Assembly (NCBI GenBank): GCA_020849855.1
Contig: JADZFO010000002.1
Coordinates: forward strand, 104,191-168,190
Source: a bacterium
Lineage (GTDB): Bacteria; 4484-113; JAFGCY01
DNA length: 64,000 bases
Direction of reading: 5' to 3'
The position numbers were made by a program, and so were the translations under genes. This document shows, one piece after another, positions 61,630 through 64,000 of the stretch. Under the pieces are notes generated by a model. The model was not told the origin of the DNA, did no database searches, and worked only from the letters and a program-made list of their open reading frames with translations. The stretch's first letter is position 1. Every line of letters starts with the position of its first letter.

Positions 61630-61733
61630 CAGCCGGTGGCATAACAGGTCAGCCGGGTTAAAATAATCTACAAATCGGATGCATATTATCTACTATCCAG
61701 AGTTGCCTGCGCCTCTGGACAGGGAGGAAGTGT

Positions 61734-63878
61734 ATGTGTCCGCTCCTTCTGCCGCATCTGCTATCCAGTCCAGCCAGGCCCCTTCGCCTGCTATTCAGCT
61801 TCATAGCCGCTGGCATTATCACCCTGCTGCTTTCCGCCTGCGGGGCGGCGGCTCCCACCCAGGACAGCGCTGATACTCCCGGCAACGACTCTGCCGCCGG
61901 GCCTGGCCTGCCGGGCCTCGACACGCTGCCTGCGCCACAGCTGCGGCTGGCCAGCGCGCCTGGCCAGGGCTACATGGCCCTCGACCCGCAGGAGCTGATT
62001 CGCGGCTATCAGCTGGATGGACTCAGCGGCGGCGGTATCGAATTCCTGCCGGCTCCCGGCTATTCCTGTTTCGCCCTCTATGGAGTGTATGGCTTTGATG
62101 GCGATGCGCTGCCGGTATCGGTGCGCATTGGTCTTGGCGCGGCGAGCGCGGGCCAGCGGATCTACCTGGCCTACAGCGACTTTCAGAACCGGCGCTGGCG
62201 GCTCAGCCCGCAGCAGCTGGTCAGCGGGCCGGGTGGCAGCACCGAGATCATGCTGAGCTATACAGCGGACAGCGGCGGCGCGGACGCTTTCATCTCCCCG
62301 CCCGGCGATAGCGCCAGCGACGGCTGTTTCTACTTCGCCCTGCTGATGCCCCCGCAGGCCGCCGGCAGCCTGGAGCTGCTGAGCCTTGAGCTTGGCAGCT
62401 ATGGCGGCGAGTGGGGCCCGCGCCCTGGCCTCGATGTCCACGACAGTGGCAATGACCCCGCCACAGTCTTCTGGCTGCCCTCACCGGACTATGACAAGCC
62501 CGACTTCGCCGGCTACATGGTGGAACGCGCGCCTTTCTGGTTCGGCGACTTCGAGCCGGCCAACAGCATCCCGGTTCGCGACGAGTTTTTCACCGACAGC
62601 GCCAGCAGCACGCCGCAGCGTTACCGCGTCTACTGCGTGGATAACGCCGGCAACCGCAGCCCCTACTTCCCCGAGCTTGGCAGCGGGGCCATGCTGGCCA
62701 CCAGCACGGAGCTCTTCGCCCGCCTCAGCCTGCCGCGCGGGCCGCTCTACGGCGGCCAGAAGGTGCACTTTGACCTCAGCGCTTCCTTCGCTACCGGCGC
62801 CGAAGCGATCGAGAACTACCAGGTTTTCCTGGAGGGCAGCGGCGCGGCCTACAGCAGCAGCGACCCCCACATCAACATTGATCTGCAGCCCGGCGTCTAC
62901 CGCGTCAGGGCCAGGGTCACCAATGCGACCCAGGTCAGCGCATCCGTAATGCGCAAGCTGGTGGTCTACCCGGTCTGGGAAAAGAACCCGACGCTGATCT
63001 CGGAGCTGACGGGCCCGCTGCCGCGCCTGCAAGACCTCTCCGGCGGACGCCTGCCGGCGGATGGCCAGGTCTACTTCGTCGGCTACGACCCGAGTATTTC
63101 CTCCATCGTGGCCTATCGCCGCGACGCCAGCGGGGATTTCAGCTACTTTGACAGCGCGCCGGTTTACAGCAAAGTCGACTACATCTCCGACCCGGTCAGC
63201 GACGGCGATGTGCTGCTCTTTGGCCTGCTGCTTGACCCTGCCTCGGCGAACGCGGTCATGCTCAGCCCGGAGGGCATGCGCCTGATCACGCCCTACGACG
63301 TGCTGCCCAGCCCCGCAGTGCCGGTGACGGACGCCCAGGACCGCATCTGGATGCTGAACGTGAACCAGACCGGCCCGGCGGAGTGGAGCTTCAGCCTGCT
63401 GCCCGTCACCGCCTTTGTATCTTCAGTGGCCCTGTTCACCCATGGCAAGGCCATTGAAGGAATGGATGCCTGCTTCAACCCGGCGCTGGCCCGCCTGGAG
63501 ATCCTCTTCCAGGACATGGACGGCCTGCACTTCGCAGCGGTTGACCCTGTTTCCGGCACAACCCTGGCCGGCCCGGTGCTGATCAGCGCGGCAGAATGGG
63601 ACACCGGCGAGATTGAGTACGACCCCTCCAGCGGCCGCTGCATCGCAATCGGTCTGGTTGGCGGCCACTACTCCTGCTACGAGTGGGAAGACTCCGGCAT
63701 GTCGACCGCAAGCGAGCTCTACGGAGCGGAGGTCAACCTTGAGGGCTTCGACTTCATGGTTTCCCAGGAGGGCGAGCGCTACTGCCTCTTTGCCGCAGGC
63801 GCCGGCCAGGTGCGGCTTTTCTATGCTCCGCCCGGCAGCAACACCTGGACCCTGAGCAATACGGTGGGCTACTTGTAG
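61734..63878 (+). CDS. lipoprotein with shared beta domain and FnIII/propeller-like repeats
   Basis: 714 residues. The signal ends LLLSAC. Residues about 75-225 match the shared beta-rich domain (YSCFALYGVYGF and LAYSDFQNRRW). A region with FnIII-like features follows (about 230-310, AGYMVERAPFW ... RYRVYCVDNAGNRS), then a PKD/Ig-like domain (about 320-410, FDLSASFATGAEAIENYQVFL) and about 300 residues of beta repeats. It is most like the paired lipoproteins at 43-48 kb in its C-terminal part. GGAGG lies 6-7 nt before the ATG. Confidence 0.75.
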   Translation: MCPLLLPHLLSSPARPLRLLFSFIAAGIITLLLSACGAAAPTQDSADTPGNDSAAGPGLPGLDTLPAPQLRLASAPGQGYMALDPQELIRGYQLDGLSGGGIEFLPAPGYSCFALYGVYGFDGDALPVSVRIGLGAASAGQRIYLAYSDFQNRRWRLSPQQLVSGPGGSTEIMLSYTADSGGADAFISPPGDSASDGCFYFALLMPPQAAGSLELLSLELGSYGGEWGPRPGLDVHDSGNDPATVFWLPSPDYDKPDFAGYMVERAPFWFGDFEPANSIPVRDEFFTDSASSTPQRYRVYCVDNAGNRSPYFPELGSGAMLATSTELFARLSLPRGPLYGGQKVHFDLSASFATGAEAIENYQVFLEGSGAAYSSSDPHINIDLQPGVYRVRARVTNATQVSASVMRKLVVYPVWEKNPTLISELTGPLPRLQDLSGGRLPADGQVYFVGYDPSISSIVAYRRDASGDFSYFDSAPVYSKVDYISDPVSDGDVLLFGLLLDPASANAVMLSPEGMRLITPYDVLPSPAVPVTDAQDRIWMLNVNQTGPAEWSFSLLPVTAFVSSVALFTHGKAIEGMDACFNPALARLEILFQDMDGLHFAAVDPVSGTTLAGPVLISAAEWDTGEIEYDPSSGRCIAIGLVGGHYSCYEWEDSGMSTASELYGAEVNLEGFDFMVSQEGERYCLFAAGAGQVRLFYAPPGSNTWTLSNTVGYL

Positions 63879-63891
63879 TTGCTAAATAGGT

Positions 63892-64000
63892 TGTTCACTC
63901 GGGTGACGGCTGAGAGACTGTTGGTTGCGAAGACACCAGTCAAGCCGGAGCACCCGAATGAACATACACAGTTTAGCGAAAACCACGCCTGCGCAGCGTC
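63892..64000 (+). mobile_element. left end of an IS481-family-like insertion sequence (partial)
   Basis: TGTTCACTCGGGTGACGG starts 14 nt after the lipoprotein stop and looks like a terminal inverted repeat beginning with TGT. A transposase-like start codon follows 66 nt later. The rest of the element lies beyond the window. Confidence 0.5.
63958..64000 (+). CDS. transposase, IS481-like, N-terminal fragment
   Basis: Fourteen codons (MNIHSLAKTTPAQR) cut by the window edge. The pattern M-N-x-H-x-x-A-x-x-T-P-x-x-R is the usual start of IS481 transposases, and the upstream GGAGCACCCGAATG resembles their ribosome site. Too short for certainty. Confidence 0.5.
   Translation, partial: MNIHSLAKTTPAQR

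Noticed and set aside
61679..61873. 64-residue frame before the last lipoprotein
   Set aside because: It overlaps the lipoprotein start in another frame, has no ribosome site, and its later part is a shadow of the signal peptide region.
1..64000. CRISPR array, ribosomal RNA, prophage or toxin-antitoxin modules
   Set aside because: No regularly spaced direct repeats, rRNA sequence, phage structural genes or typical toxin-antitoxin pairs were seen.

Overview
The window is GC-rich bacterial chromosome (visually about 60-65% G+C) with dense coding on both strands. No gap between genes exceeds 300 bases. The organism looks like an uncultured diderm. It encodes an outer-membrane beta-barrel of MtrB/PioB type, a porin-associated multiheme cytochrome c, flagellar motor genes (motA, motB, fliL), many lipoproteins and a probable bacillithiol deacetylase (BshB1). 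I cannot place the phylum from sequence alone. About a third of the genes appear leaderless: a TANNNT box ends about 6 nt before an ATG or GTG with no Shine-Dalgarno sequence. The other genes have clear GGAGG-type sites.

Layout. 1-4.2 kb (minus): fructose-type PTS operon, EIIC, EIIB, then an HPr-EI-EIIA fusion. 4.3-5.5 kb: secG and a secreted CAP-domain protein. 5.7-11.3 kb: respiratory block with a 14-site multiheme cytochrome, its MtrB-like porin, a tetraheme cytochrome and a divergent multicopper oxidase lipoprotein. 11.4-14.5 kb: a sugar-phosphate transferase gene, a small inverted-repeat unit carrying a GxxExxY gene, and a DoxX-like membrane protein. 14.5-23.5 kb: pepF, maf, icd, purE, a glycosidase-like lipoprotein and bshB1. 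23.6-34.2 kb: one hybrid histidine kinase of 3548 residues with about 19 PAS and 4 GAF domains. 34.2-41.5 kb: an SDR, a CAP lipoprotein, a motA-motB-small membrane protein-fliL-NHL lipoprotein operon, and a 37-residue membrane microprotein. 41.5-54.2 kb: folC, two tandem FnIII lipoproteins, tRNA-Gln, a small lipoprotein, miaB with a coupled secreted-protein gene, and a lipoprotein with cohesin-like and dockerin-like parts. 54.4-64 kb: an S8 protease of lower GC, a coiled-coil protein, murG coupled to an AMIN-type amidase, two more exported proteins, and the left end of an IS481-like element.

How it fits together. The cytochrome and porin genes suggest electron transfer across the outer membrane. 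The window is rich in envelope and surface functions: peptidoglycan synthesis and remodelling, motor stator and a lipoprotein arsenal. Five lipoproteins share an unrecognised beta-rich N-terminal domain placed before different C-terminal modules (TIM barrel, CAP, FnIII/propeller). The best candidates for undescribed biology are that domain family, the leaderless start architecture, the giant sensor kinase, the inverted-repeat GxxExxY unit and the cohesin-plus-dockerin protein.
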